Source: 34-65-8 sp964516135 (lineage in GTDB: Bacteria; Pseudomonadota; Alphaproteobacteria; Sphingomonadales; Sphingomonadaceae). From it: a DNA stretch of 64,000 nt. The stretch covers positions 1 through 64,000 of the forward strand of contig CAZEWN010000016.1 of assembly GCA_964516135.1 (NCBI GenBank), in the 5' to 3' direction. The first letter of the stretch is position 1, and each line of letters opens with the position of its first letter. Of the stretch, positions 33,880 through 42,914 are shown piece after piece. A program made the position numbers and the translations under genes. A model generated the notes under the pieces. That model was not told the origin of the DNA. It ran no database searches and worked only from the letters and a program-made list of their open reading frames with translations.

Positions 33880-35208
33880 ATGACCCGTAACGCACCACGG
33901 AGCCGGATGATCGCGCTGGCCGCGTCGACCGCGCTTGCCTCGCTCGCCCTGTCGGGCTGCGCCACCCAATCCGCGCCGCGCGCCGACCTGTCCGCAGGCA
34001 AGGCTCAGCAGGCGCTCGAGGCGGGCCGCGCCGACCGGGCCGTTGCCCATGCCGAAGCCGCCGTTCTGGCCGAGCCGCGCAATGCAGCCTATCGCGCGGT
34101 GCTCGGCGCCGCCTACATGGAAGCCGGGCGGTTCCAGTCGGCCTCGACCAGTTTTGCCGACGCACTGGCACTGGGCGATAACTCGCCGCGCACCGCCCTC
34201 GGGCTGGCGCTCGCACAAATTGCCTCCAATGATAGCCGGGGCGCGATCCTCACGCTCGACGAATGGCGCGCCGACCTCGATCCGGCCGACCTCGGCCTCG
34301 CGCTCGCCCTCGCGGGGCATCCGGAACGCGGTGTCCACGTGCTCGGCAATGCGCTACGCAATGGCGGGAACACACCGAAGATGCGGCAGAACCTCGCCTA
34401 TGCCTACGCCCTGAACGGCGATTGGCGGGCAGCGCGGGTCATGGCGGCCGAGGATGTGCCCGCCGACCAGCTCGATCAGCGGATCGGCGAATGGGCCGTG
34501 CTGGCCCAGGCCGAGCATGTCCAGGCGCGTGTTGCCGCACTGCTGGCCGTTCCGGTCGCCGCCGATGATGGCCAGCCAGCCGCGCTGGCGCTGCACAATA
34601 ACCCCGGCACCGAGGCACTGGCGCAGGAAGCCGCCACAGGCACCGCGCAGAGCGCCATCGCTTGGTCCGCGCCGGACGGCGAACTGCCGCCGGTTCTGGC
34701 CGCCGCCCCGACCCAAGCCGAGGCACCCGTCGAACAGCCGCGTGATGATTTCGCGGTTGCCTTCGCCCCGACAGGGGCCACGCCAGCGCAAGTCACCGCC
34801 GATGCGGTCCGCTTCGCGACACGGCCGGTGGTGCAGGAAACCCCGGCAACGCGCGTCGCCGAACCGCGCCGCGTCGCGCCGCGTGCCCATGTCGCCCCGG
34901 TCAAGGCGGCCCAGGCCGGTACGCATCTTGTCCAGCTTGGGTCGTTTTCCAGCGAAGCCAGCGCCAAGCGGGCCTGGGGCATTTATGCCAAGCGCTATCC
35001 CCAGCTGGGCGAGCATGACATGGTCATCACCCGGGCGGTGGTGCGCGGGAAGACCTATTTCCGCGTATCAGCCGCCGGTTATGGCCGTGACAGCTCGCGC
35101 TCGATGTGCGCGCAGGTCAAGCGGGGCGGCAATGGCTGCATCGCCTGGGCGGCGAAGAGCCCCCTGCCCGGCGCGGTCGATCGCGGGGTCCGCCTGGCTT
35201 CGCGCTGA
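33880..35208 (+). CDS. TPR and SPOR domain lipoprotein
   Basis: A 442-residue lipoprotein with lipobox LALSGC (cysteine near residue 27). TPR-like repeats follow at about 40-205 (GKAQQALEAGRADRAVAHAE, AYRAVLGAAYMEAGRFQSAS). A long Ala/Pro linker leads to a C-terminal SPOR domain (HLVQLGSFSSEASAKRAWG to NGCIAWAAK, about 347-425). It combines outer-membrane anchoring with septal glycan binding. It comes 25 bases after the ribbon-helix-helix gene; a strong terminator follows. The TPR plus SPOR layout repeats that of the divergent Sel1-SPOR gene 1.4 kb away. Confidence 0.86.
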   Translation: MTRNAPRSRMIALAASTALASLALSGCATQSAPRADLSAGKAQQALEAGRADRAVAHAEAAVLAEPRNAAYRAVLGAAYMEAGRFQSASTSFADALALGDNSPRTALGLALAQIASNDSRGAILTLDEWRADLDPADLGLALALAGHPERGVHVLGNALRNGGNTPKMRQNLAYAYALNGDWRAARVMAAEDVPADQLDQRIGEWAVLAQAEHVQARVAALLAVPVAADDGQPAALALHNNPGTEALAQEAATGTAQSAIAWSAPDGELPPVLAAAPTQAEAPVEQPRDDFAVAFAPTGATPAQVTADAVRFATRPVVQETPATRVAEPRRVAPRAHVAPVKAAQAGTHLVQLGSFSSEASAKRAWGIYAKRYPQLGEHDMVITRAVVRGKTYFRVSAAGYGRDSSRSMCAQVKRGGNGCIAWAAKSPLPGAVDRGVRLASR

Positions 35209-35241
35209 CCCGCACACGCTGTTACAACCGAACCTCCCTTA

Positions 35242-35270
35242 CCCCTCCCGGCAACGGGAGGGGAATTTTT
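35242..35270 (+). terminator. Rho-independent terminator after the ParA-SPOR operon
   Basis: CCCCTCCCG (35242-35250) and CGGGAGGGG (35255-35263) pair perfectly around a GCAA tetraloop and are followed by AATTTTT. This is a textbook intrinsic terminator 33 bases after the lipoprotein stop. Confidence 0.88.
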
Positions 35271-35324
35271 CCCGTGCGGTCGGCAGCTGCATCGTGACTG
35301 TCATTGCGACGGGAAACCAGTACC

Positions 35325-36554
35325 CTAATCGAGCGCGACGCCGCCCTTGAACAGCGCGACCACCCGGCCTTGGGTCGGCTGGCCATCGAACGGGGTATTG
35401 CCAGCGGTTGCGGCCATGCGCTCGCTGCTGACCACCCACGGCTTGTCGATGTCGATCACCGCCACATCGGCCTCGCGCCCTTCCCCGAGCACGCCCGCAT
35501 TGACGCCAAGCAGCCGGGCGGGAACGCCGGCCAGCAGATCGAACGCGCGGGGCAGGTCGATCACCCCGTCGCGCACCAGCGTCAGCGTCATTGCCAGCAG
35601 CGTTTCCGCCCCCGCCATCCCGGGCGCGGCGTCGGCGAAGGGCAGGCGCTTGTCTTCCGGTCCGCGCGGATCGTGGCCCGATGCGATCGCGTCGATGGTG
35701 CCGTCCCCGATCGCCTCGATCGCGGCCAGCCGTTCGTGCTCCGCGCGCAGCGGCGGCGAAATGCGGGCGAAGGTCCGGAACTGCGCGGTGGCAAGGTCCG
35801 ACAGCATGAAATGCGCGGGCGTGATCCCGCAGGTAACCGCCACCCCGCGTCCCTTCGCCGCGCGCACAAGTGCAAACGCGGCACGCGTGGTCAACTGGCG
35901 GAAGTGCAGGCGCGCTCCGGTCATCTCGGCCAGCGCGATGTCACGCGCAGCCGCCAGCGCCTCGGCCTCCGCCGGGGCGCTCGGCAGGCCCAACCGCGTC
36001 GCCATCTCGCCAGCCGTTGCCGCGGCTTCGCCCGCCAGTCCGCCATCCTCGGCATGGGTCACGACCACGAGGTCGAGCATGGCAGCATATCTCAGCAGCC
36101 GCAGCATCACCCCTGAATCGGCAATCCAACGCCGGCCAGTGGCGACCCCGCGCGCGCCCGCTTCCTTCATCAGGCCGAGTTCGGCCAGCTGGGTGCCCTC
36201 GAGCCCGCGCGTCGCCGCGGCCAGGGGGTGAACCCACAGGTCCGGTTTCCCGCTACGGCCGAGATGCGACACCCGGCTGGGTAAATCGACCACTGGCGAT
36301 TGATCGGGCATCAGCGCCGCACGGGTTACGCCGCCGAAATGAAACGCGGGCTTGTCGATCGCGAACACGCCCAGGTCGATCAGGCCCGGGGCGACCAGCG
36401 CCCCTCTCGCGCTGACTGTCACGTCGCCATCGTTGGCGCCGACATCGCCCAGCGCGACGATCCGCCCATCGACCAGCCGCACGGCGCCGGACACGACACC
36501 GCCGGGCATGACGAGCCTGCCGCCGGTGATCGTTACGGGCCGGACCTGTTTCAT
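35325..36554 (-). CDS. Catalytically dead dihydroorotase homologue (PyrC')
   Basis: A 409-residue protein of the dihydroorotase/amidohydrolase family that lies 25 bases after pyrB. The metal-binding HxH after LID is replaced by Gly62 and Phe64 (GLIDLGVF), and the usual TDHAPH aspartate region reads SGHDPRG. Other framework features remain, such as VVTHAEDGG. In Pseudomonas and others an inactive PyrC' is a structural subunit that activates aspartate carbamoyltransferase, and the same role is likely here. An active dihydroorotase must lie elsewhere in the genome. Confidence 0.88.
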   Translation of the reverse strand: MKQVRPVTITGGRLVMPGGVVSGAVRLVDGRIVALGDVGANDGDVTVSARGALVAPGLIDLGVFAIDKPAFHFGGVTRAALMPDQSPVVDLPSRVSHLGRSGKPDLWVHPLAAATRGLEGTQLAELGLMKEAGARGVATGRRWIADSGVMLRLLRYAAMLDLVVVTHAEDGGLAGEAAATAGEMATRLGLPSAPAEAEALAAARDIALAEMTGARLHFRQLTTRAAFALVRAAKGRGVAVTCGITPAHFMLSDLATAQFRTFARISPPLRAEHERLAAIEAIGDGTIDAIASGHDPRGPEDKRLPFADAAPGMAGAETLLAMTLTLVRDGVIDLPRAFDLLAGVPARLLGVNAGVLGEGREADVAVIDIDKPWVVSSERMAATAGNTPFDGQPTQGRVVALFKGGVALD

Positions 36555-36579
36555 GCCCCCACCCTCAAGGCCGCCACCT

Positions 36580-37623
36580 TCATACCCACTGCCCGCCGCC
36601 GATCTCCAGGTTCCAGCCCGGCACGTCGCGGGCGGTGCGCGTCAGCACGTCGAGGCAGGCCATGCGGATCGCCACGCCCATTTCGACCTGGCGGGTGATG
36701 ATCGAGCGGTCGATCAGATCGGCCACCTCGCTGTCGATTTCCACCCCCCGGTTCATCGGGCCCGGGTGCATCACCAGCGCCTCGGGCGCGAGGCGATCCA
36801 GCCGCTTGCGGGTCAGGCCATAGAGATGATGGTACTCGCGTTCGGACGGTACAAAATGTCCACTCATCCGCTCGGACTGGAGCCGCAGCATCATCGCGAC
36901 ATCCGTACCGCGCAACGCCGCGTCGAAATCGTGGAACGGCTCCGCGCCCATCGCTTCGATCCCTTCGGGCATGAGCGCGGGCGGCGCGCAGACCCGGACG
37001 CTGGCGCCGAGCGCGGTCAGGCACAGCACGTTCGATCGCGCCACCCGGCTATGGAGCACGTCACCGCAGATCGTCACCGTCAGCCCGGTGAAATCGTCCG
37101 CAGCCTCGCCCCGTTCCTCCAGCGCATGGCGCAGGGTCAGGGCATCAAGCAGGGCCTGGGTCGGATGTTCGTGCTGCCCGTCGCCCGCGTTCAGGACCGG
37201 GCAATCGACCTTGTCCGCGATCAGTTCGACCGCACCGCTCGATCCGTGCCGGATCACGATCGCATCGGCCCGCATGGCATTCAGGGTAATCGCGGTGTCG
37301 ATCAGCGTCTCGCCCTTCTTCACGCTTGACTGCGCCGCATGCATGTTTACGACGTCCGCGCCCAGCCGCTTGCCCGCGATCTCGAAGCTGAGCAGCGTGC
37401 GGGTGGAATTTTCGAAGAAGGCGTTGATGATGGTGAGCCCGGCCAGCTCGTCGCAATGCTTGCTCGGCTGCCGGTTCAGTTCGACCCATTGTTCCGCCTC
37501 GTCGAGCAGGAACAGGATCTCGTGCCGCTCGAGATGCGCGATCCCGAGCAGGTCGCGATGTGGAAACGCGCGTCGACCCGCTGGATAGCGGCCTGCCGCG
37601 CTGGATGATCCCGTCGATGTCAC
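36580..37623 (-). CDS. pyrB: Aspartate carbamoyltransferase catalytic subunit
   Basis: The 347-residue enzyme makes carbamoyl-aspartate, the committed step of pyrimidine synthesis. Motifs: FFENSTRTLLSFE (phosphate loop), GDGQHEHPTQALLDALTL (carbonyl site), and MHPGPMNRGVEI. I chose the GTG at 37623 with AAGGG upstream (TSTGSSSAAGRYPAG start); an in-frame TTG at 37662 would add 13 residues. No regulatory PyrI gene is present, consistent with the PyrB-PyrC' complex type. It is divergent from sppA. Confidence 0.95.
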   Translation of the reverse strand: MTSTGSSSAAGRYPAGRRAFPHRDLLGIAHLERHEILFLLDEAEQWVELNRQPSKHCDELAGLTIINAFFENSTRTLLSFEIAGKRLGADVVNMHAAQSSVKKGETLIDTAITLNAMRADAIVIRHGSSGAVELIADKVDCPVLNAGDGQHEHPTQALLDALTLRHALEERGEAADDFTGLTVTICGDVLHSRVARSNVLCLTALGASVRVCAPPALMPEGIEAMGAEPFHDFDAALRGTDVAMMLRLQSERMSGHFVPSEREYHHLYGLTRKRLDRLAPEALVMHPGPMNRGVEIDSEVADLIDRSIITRQVEMGVAIRMACLDVLTRTARDVPGWNLEIGGGQWV

Positions 37624-37730
37624 TAGAGCCGAGCCCTTAGTCGAGGCGGGTTGGCCGCTCAAGCGGTTTCCGGTGGCATCGGCGCGCCATCGCCCCTACC
37701 TTGCAACCGAAGCGATCGGTGGGGACGATA

Positions 37731-39611
37731 ATGAGTTTTGCAAGCAAGGTCTGGCGGCTGCTGGTCGGCGTGAAGGACGGGTTGAGCCTCGTCTTCCTGC
37801 TGCTGTTCTTCTTCCTGCTCTATGCCGTGCTGACCGCGCGTCCCAGCCCCGCGGCGGTGCGCGACGGGGCCTTGCTGCTCAAGCTCGATGGCGTGGTGGT
37901 GGAAGAACAGGCCGCGATCGATCCGATCGGCGTCCTGCTGTCAGGACAGCAGCCGATCACCGAATTCGAAGCGCGCGATCTCGTCCATGCCATCGACACG
38001 GCAGCGGCCGACGCGCGGATCAAGGCGATCGTGCTCGACCTCAGCCAGTTCCTTGGCGGCGGGCAGGTGCACTTGCGGGAAATCGGCGATGCGCTGGCGC
38101 GGGCGCGCCGCGCCGACAAGCCGGTGCTGGCTTACGCGATCGGGTATGGCGACGATGCCATGCTGCTGGCTGCCCATGCCAGCGAGGTATGGGTGGATCC
38201 GCTTGGCGGCGCGGTGATCGCCGGGCCGGGCGGGTCGCAGCTCTATTTCGGGCAGCTGCTCGAAAACCTCAATGTCAACGCGCGCGTTTACAAGGTGGGC
38301 GAATACAAGAGCGCGGTCGAGCCATTCCAGCGCAGCGACATGTCGCCCGAAGCGCGCGAGAACTACGAGGCGCTCTATGGCGCGCTATGGGACGAATGGC
38401 AGGCGACTGTTGCCAAGGCACGCCCCAAGCTGCAGCTGGACCAGGTGACCGAGCAACCGGTCGAATGGGTCAATCGCAGCAATGGCGACCTTGCCACCGC
38501 GGCGATGGCGGCAGGGCTGGTCGACAAGCTGGGCAGCCGCGTCGCCTTTGGTGAGCGGGTCAAGGAGATCGCCGGCGAAGATCCGTGGAACGATCGCCCG
38601 GGCGCCTATGCCCACACCGCGCTCGACGCCTGGTTAGCCGACAATCAGCGCGAAACCGAAGGCAAGGCCATTGGCGTTGTAACGATCGCGGGCGAGATCG
38701 TCGACGGCGACGCTGGCCCGGGCACCGCCGGAGGCGACCGGATCGCCAAGCTGCTCGACGAAGCGCTCGATGACGATCTGGCGGGCCTGGTGGTGCGGGT
38801 CGATTCGCCGGGAGGGTCGGTGCTCGCCTCGGAGGAAATCCGCCGCGCGATCCTGCGGCACAAGGCGAAGAAGATCCCGGTCGCGGTGTCGATGGGCAAT
38901 CTGGCCGCGAGTGGCGGCTATTGGGTGGCGACCCCTGCCGACCGCATTTTCGCCGAGCCCGAGACAATCACCGGCTCGATCGGCATCTTCGCGGTGATCC
39001 CCACATTCGAGAACGCCGCGCAGGAAATCGGCGTCGGCACCGATGGCGTGCGAACCACGGCATTGTCCGGTCAGCCAGACCTGATCGGGGGGTTCACACC
39101 CGAGGTGGATGCGATCCTGCAAAGCTCGATCGAGAATGGCTACGACGATTTCCTCACCCGTGTCGCGGCCGCGCGCAAGCTGACCAAGGCGCGTGTCGAC
39201 GAAATCGGGCAGGGTCGGGTGTGGGATGGCGGCACGGCGCGTCAGATCGGCCTGGTCGACCAGTATGGCGGCGTCGAGGATGCACTGTCATGGGTGGCGG
39301 AACGGGCCAAGCTCGGCGACGGAGAGTGGCACGCACAATGGATCGGCGATGACGTGAAGCCATACGACACCCTGATCCGCCGCCTGATCATGAGCGATTC
39401 GAACGACCGCGCCCCCAACGGTGATTTGTTCGCCATGGTCGCGGTGCGCCAGCAGCAGCTGACGGCGCAGGTAGCCCGCGATCTGGACCGCTTGCTGTCG
39501 GTGCGCGGGATGCAGGCCTATTGCCTTGAGTGCCCGACCACCCCGCGCGCGCGGGTGGAAGCAACGGAGGTTGGCTGGTTCACCCGGCTGGTCCGGTTCC
39601 TGGCAGGTTAG
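37731..39611 (+). CDS. sppA: Signal peptide peptidase SppA, 67K type
   Basis: The 626-residue membrane-bound serine protease degrades cleaved signal peptides. One N-terminal helix lies at about 18-33. Two tandem S49 domains carry the split dyad: Lys193 (VGEYKSAVEPF) in the first and Ser394 (NLAASGGYW) in the second, the 67K arrangement of E. coli SppA. Start at 37731 has GGGACGATA upstream. The C-terminus has two cysteines (YCLEC). tRNA-Val follows 102 bases downstream. Confidence 0.95.
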   Translation: MSFASKVWRLLVGVKDGLSLVFLLLFFFLLYAVLTARPSPAAVRDGALLLKLDGVVVEEQAAIDPIGVLLSGQQPITEFEARDLVHAIDTAAADARIKAIVLDLSQFLGGGQVHLREIGDALARARRADKPVLAYAIGYGDDAMLLAAHASEVWVDPLGGAVIAGPGGSQLYFGQLLENLNVNARVYKVGEYKSAVEPFQRSDMSPEARENYEALYGALWDEWQATVAKARPKLQLDQVTEQPVEWVNRSNGDLATAAMAAGLVDKLGSRVAFGERVKEIAGEDPWNDRPGAYAHTALDAWLADNQRETEGKAIGVVTIAGEIVDGDAGPGTAGGDRIAKLLDEALDDDLAGLVVRVDSPGGSVLASEEIRRAILRHKAKKIPVAVSMGNLAASGGYWVATPADRIFAEPETITGSIGIFAVIPTFENAAQEIGVGTDGVRTTALSGQPDLIGGFTPEVDAILQSSIENGYDDFLTRVAAARKLTKARVDEIGQGRVWDGGTARQIGLVDQYGGVEDALSWVAERAKLGDGEWHAQWIGDDVKPYDTLIRRLIMSDSNDRAPNGDLFAMVAVRQQQLTAQVARDLDRLLSVRGMQAYCLECPTTPRARVEATEVGWFTRLVRFLAG

Positions 39612-39713
39612 CCCCTACTGGATTACGCATGGTGTAACTCGCCACTTGCCTTGCGGGACGGCAGGTGGCAAAGGCGCGCCCCTGCCAATGCGGCGCCGTG
39701 CGGCGCCTCAGGC

Positions 39714-39788
39714 GGGCGCGTAGCTCAGTGGTAGAGCACACCCTTCACACGGGTGGGGTCGCAAGTTCAATCCTTGCCGCGCCCACCA
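39714..39788 (+). tRNA. tRNA-Val (anticodon CAC)
   Basis: A 75-base tRNA: acceptor GGGCGCG/CGCGCCC, D-arm TAGCTCAGTGGTAGAGCA, anticodon stem CACCC/GGGTG around TTCACAC (anticodon CAC), T-arm with GTTCAATCC, and encoded ACCA. It reads GUG. No att-like duplication or integrase is seen beside it. Confidence 0.95.
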
Positions 39789-39916
39789 TCGCTTCGGCGA
39801 GCAGCGGGCTTTTCGCGCGGGGCGATCGTCGATCAATATGGACAGGCCGCCATCCCCGGCCTTGGATCGGCCTTGGATGTCGGCGCTGTCTTTCGGGAAC
39901 TCTGCTTTTCGCGAAC

Positions 39917-40168
39917 TCAGCTTTTCGAAGCTGCTGCTTTCTTGCTTGCGGGCGTGCGTTTCGCGGCAGGCTGCGGCTTTTCCTTCTTGTCGATGTAGCG
40001 CTTGGCCAGATAGCCGCCAGCGGTGATGGCAAGCAGGGCGGGCAGGCTCATGCGGCGCGCGAGGGCGGCGGCGCCGACCCCAAGCACGGCCCCAGTCGGG
40101 CCGCCAATGCCGCGCGTGTGTTCAGCGATCTTGCCGCCCGCGAAGGCGCCGATGATTTTACCGATCAT
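39917..40168 (-). CDS. Small glycine-zipper membrane protein with basic tail
   Basis: An 83-residue product from ATG at 40168 with GAGGAG 6 bases upstream. The first two-thirds is a Gly/Ala-rich hydrophobic region (MIGKIIGAFAGGKIAEHTRG, PTGAVLGVGAAALARR, PALLAITAGGYLAKRYI) likely forming two packed membrane helices. The tail is Lys/Ala/Pro-rich (AKRTPASKKAAASKS). No family with known function is recognised. It stands alone between tRNA-Val and the sulfotransferase gene. Confidence 0.65.
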   Translation of the reverse strand: MIGKIIGAFAGGKIAEHTRGIGGPTGAVLGVGAAALARRMSLPALLAITAGGYLAKRYIDKKEKPQPAAKRTPASKKAAASKS

Positions 40169-40222
40169 TGCATACTCCTCGATTTCCCGCTCAACGGCGT
40201 GGGCGCGGCAAGGTTCCACCGC

Positions 40223-41431
40223 TCAACCGCGTGCCCGCGATGCAACTTCCCCCGGCGTATCCATCGCGACCGCGAAAGCGCGCACGTAATCATCAAGCCG
40301 GTCCATGACGTCGCTTTCGGACAGCCCGAAAGCTGACAGGCTGTAGTCATGTGGCTCGCTCCGCAACGCTCGCGCGCGCTGCAGATAGCCCGCCATCGCC
40401 GGAAGCGCGGGTTCGATATCGAGGTCGAGAAAACGATAGACGCACCGCATTGTCCCTTCCCAGTCGCGGTCCATCGCGTCGTAGTGCACGTCCATCATCC
40501 GGTCGGGTGCGATCGCGGCGCGCGCCGTTCGCATGCGCTCGATCATCAGCGCCGTCTTGCGGAGCCATTCGCGGCCGACCGCGTGCGGATCGACGTGATC
40601 GGAATAGAGAATCGTCTGGTTCCACGCCAGCGACGCCGCGCTGCCGACCACCTGGCGCGGGTCGCGATGGGTGAAGATGAGCCGGGCATCGGGAAATACC
40701 TCCAGCAATGCGGACAGATCGAGCATGTGCTGGGGGGTCTTGAGAATCCAAGGCCGCAGGCTTGATTCCCGCTGCGACCAACCAATCAGGCGCAACAGAT
40801 CGGCCATGTGGCGATAAGCGGGAACCGCATCCTCGCCCTCGCACCAACGGGCATAGCTCGGCACTTGCCATTGCGCCTCGTGCTTCATGCCCCACATGCT
40901 GGCGACCAGCAGGCCAAGCTCCTCTTCGGGCTCGTAGGGCCCGGTCGGGTGAATCGCCAGCGTGCGTGGATTGGCCAGGCGCGCGACCCGCATGATCCGC
41001 GCCGCCAGCACGGGACGGAAATCATCCTTTACCCCGGACATTACCTCGATGAAATCATCGCGCGGGACGGGGCTGATCGTCTCGAAGCTCCGCAGGTAGG
41101 CGAACCGCCGGTCACTGGCGAGCAGGCGGTGCAGACGCGTCGTCCCCGACCGCATCGGGCCGACGATCACCACCGGGCGGCGAAGCGGGCGGGCGAGGAT
41201 CTCGGGATGCCGCGCGAACCAGGCCTGCGCGCGCAGCCGGCCCTGCAACACATGGCCGAACTGCTTGGCCGCCGCGAGCGTGCCGACCGCGTTCAGCCGC
41301 GCCTCTGCCCGAACACTTTCAAGCAGTGCCTCGAACGGGTGCAAGAACCACGGATCACCAAAGTCCGACAATCCGGTGGCCGTGCGCGCGTGCTCAAGCA
41401 GCGCGTCGCGCTCGAGCGGATGGCGCTTCAT
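40223..41431 (-). CDS. PAPS-dependent sulfotransferase family protein
   Basis: A 402-residue sulfotransferase-fold protein. The 5'-phosphosulfate loop is VVIVGPMRSGTTRLHRLLAS and the 3'-phosphate motif region is LIFTHRDPRQVVGSAASLAW. The C-terminal half (AMDRDWEGTMRCVYRFLDLD) is shared with sphingomonad sulfotransferases of unknown acceptor. The ATG at 41431 is the first reasonable start; the frame stays open upstream without a good ribosome site and through a run of seven G at about 41497, so the true N-terminus is uncertain. Divergent from serS. Confidence 0.85.
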   Translation of the reverse strand: MKRHPLERDALLEHARTATGLSDFGDPWFLHPFEALLESVRAEARLNAVGTLAAAKQFGHVLQGRLRAQAWFARHPEILARPLRRPVVIVGPMRSGTTRLHRLLASDRRFAYLRSFETISPVPRDDFIEVMSGVKDDFRPVLAARIMRVARLANPRTLAIHPTGPYEPEEELGLLVASMWGMKHEAQWQVPSYARWCEGEDAVPAYRHMADLLRLIGWSQRESSLRPWILKTPQHMLDLSALLEVFPDARLIFTHRDPRQVVGSAASLAWNQTILYSDHVDPHAVGREWLRKTALMIERMRTARAAIAPDRMMDVHYDAMDRDWEGTMRCVYRFLDLDIEPALPAMAGYLQRARALRSEPHDYSLSAFGLSESDVMDRLDDYVRAFAVAMDTPGEVASRARG

Positions 41432-41633
41432 CAGCCCTGTCGCGTGCCCGGCCCTCAGCACGCCATCGAGCAGGCCGATGAACGGGGTGCGGCACGGGGG
41501 GGAGGACGAGGGTGGGGCGATAAAGCAAGCTCCTGCGCCAACGGGGGCGACCGTGGCAACACAAACCGGCCCGAGCCTTACGGGTTCCCTCGGCACTGGA
41601 AATGCGCGAGGCGACAGGGCATAGGCCGCGCCC

Positions 41634-42914
41634 ATGCACGACATCCGCCTGATCCGCGACGATCCCGCCGCCTTCGACGCCGCCCTCTCCCGCCGCGGAG
41701 CGGAGCCGGTGGCGGCGCAGCTCGTCGCGATCGACGAGCGCCGCCGCGCGGTGTCGACCCGGATGCAAGACGCGCAAAGCCGCCGCAACGATGCCTCCAA
41801 GGCGATCGGCCAGGCGATGGCGCAGGGCGACAAGGATCGGGCCGAAGCGCTCAAGGTCGAAGTCGCACAGATCAAGACCGACCTGCCTGCGCTGGAGGAG
41901 GAAGACCGCACGCTCGGCGCGCAGCTCGACGCGCTGCTCGCCGCGATCCCCAACCTGCCCGCCGACGACGTGCCGCACGGCGCGGACGAGACGGAGAACG
42001 TGGAGATAACCCGCTGGGGCACCCCGCGCAGCTTCGACTTCACGCCGCAGGAACACGCCGACATCGGCCCGGCGCTGGGGATGGATTTCGAAACCGGCGC
42101 GGCGATTTCCGGCGCGCGGTTCACCTTCCTGCGCGGCCAGATGGCCCGGCTCCACCGTGCGCTCGCGCAATTCATGCTCGACCGGCAGACGGTGGAGAAC
42201 GGCTACACCGAATGCGCCCCGCCGCTGCTGGTGCGCTCGGAATCGCTCTTCGGAACGGGGCAACTGCCAAAGTTCGCCGAGGACAATTTCCGCACAACCG
42301 ACGACCGTTGGCTGATTCCCACCGCGGAGGTCAGCCTGACCAACGCGGTGCGCGAGCAGATCCTCGACCATGCCGCCCTGCCCATCCGCATGACCGCGCT
42401 GACGCCGTGCTTCCGTTCCGAAGCGGGCGCGGCGGGCAAGGACACGCGCGGCTTCATCCGGCAGCATCAGTTCGAAAAGGTCGAACTGGTCAGCGTCTGT
42501 CGGCCCGAGGATTGGGAGGCCGAGCACGAACACATGGTCGCCAGCGCCGAAGGCATTCTCCAGGCGCTCGACCTGCCCTATCGCAAGGTTCTGCTGTGCA
42601 CCGGCGACATGGGCTTCGGCGCGAAGAAGACGTACGATCTTGAGGTCTGGTTGCCAGGCCAGGCGGCCTATCGCGAGATCAGCTCGATCAGCTGGTGCGG
42701 CGATTTCCAGGCCCGGCGGATGAACGCGCGTTACAAGCCGGAAGGATCGAAGAAGACTGAATTCGTCCATACCCTTAATGGCTCGGGCCTGGCGGTCGGG
42801 CGCACGCTGGTGGCAGTGCTGGAGAATTATCAGCAGGCCGATGGCAGCGTCATCGTCCCGTCCGCGCTGGCGGGTTACGTGGGCGGGATCGACCGGCTGG
42901 AACCCACTCGCTGA
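41634..42914 (+). CDS. serS: Serine--tRNA ligase
   Basis: The 426-residue class II synthetase charges tRNA-Ser. It has an N-terminal coiled-coil arm (about 30-105, RMQDAQSRRNDASKAIGQAM), motif 2 (TALTPCFRSEAGAAGKDTRG, FIRQHQFEKVELV) and motif 3 (NGSGLAVGRTLVAVLENYQ). Length is typical. Its stop overlaps the surE start by one base, beginning a tight run of five genes. Confidence 0.98.
   Translation: MHDIRLIRDDPAAFDAALSRRGAEPVAAQLVAIDERRRAVSTRMQDAQSRRNDASKAIGQAMAQGDKDRAEALKVEVAQIKTDLPALEEEDRTLGAQLDALLAAIPNLPADDVPHGADETENVEITRWGTPRSFDFTPQEHADIGPALGMDFETGAAISGARFTFLRGQMARLHRALAQFMLDRQTVENGYTECAPPLLVRSESLFGTGQLPKFAEDNFRTTDDRWLIPTAEVSLTNAVREQILDHAALPIRMTALTPCFRSEAGAAGKDTRGFIRQHQFEKVELVSVCRPEDWEAEHEHMVASAEGILQALDLPYRKVLLCTGDMGFGAKKTYDLEVWLPGQAAYREISSISWCGDFQARRMNARYKPEGSKKTEFVHTLNGSGLAVGRTLVAVLENYQQADGSVIVPSALAGYVGGIDRLEPTR

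Noticed and set aside
39700..39800. tRNA-Val as an integration site of a mobile element
   Set aside because: No integrase, no second copy of the tRNA 3' end and no change in gene character was found around it; the same holds for tRNA-Leu.
41432..41633. Frameshift in the sulfotransferase N-terminus at the G run near 41497
   Set aside because: The frame is open on both sides and ATG at 41431 gives a sensible N-terminus; the G run may only blur the true start. Not enough to call a pseudogene.
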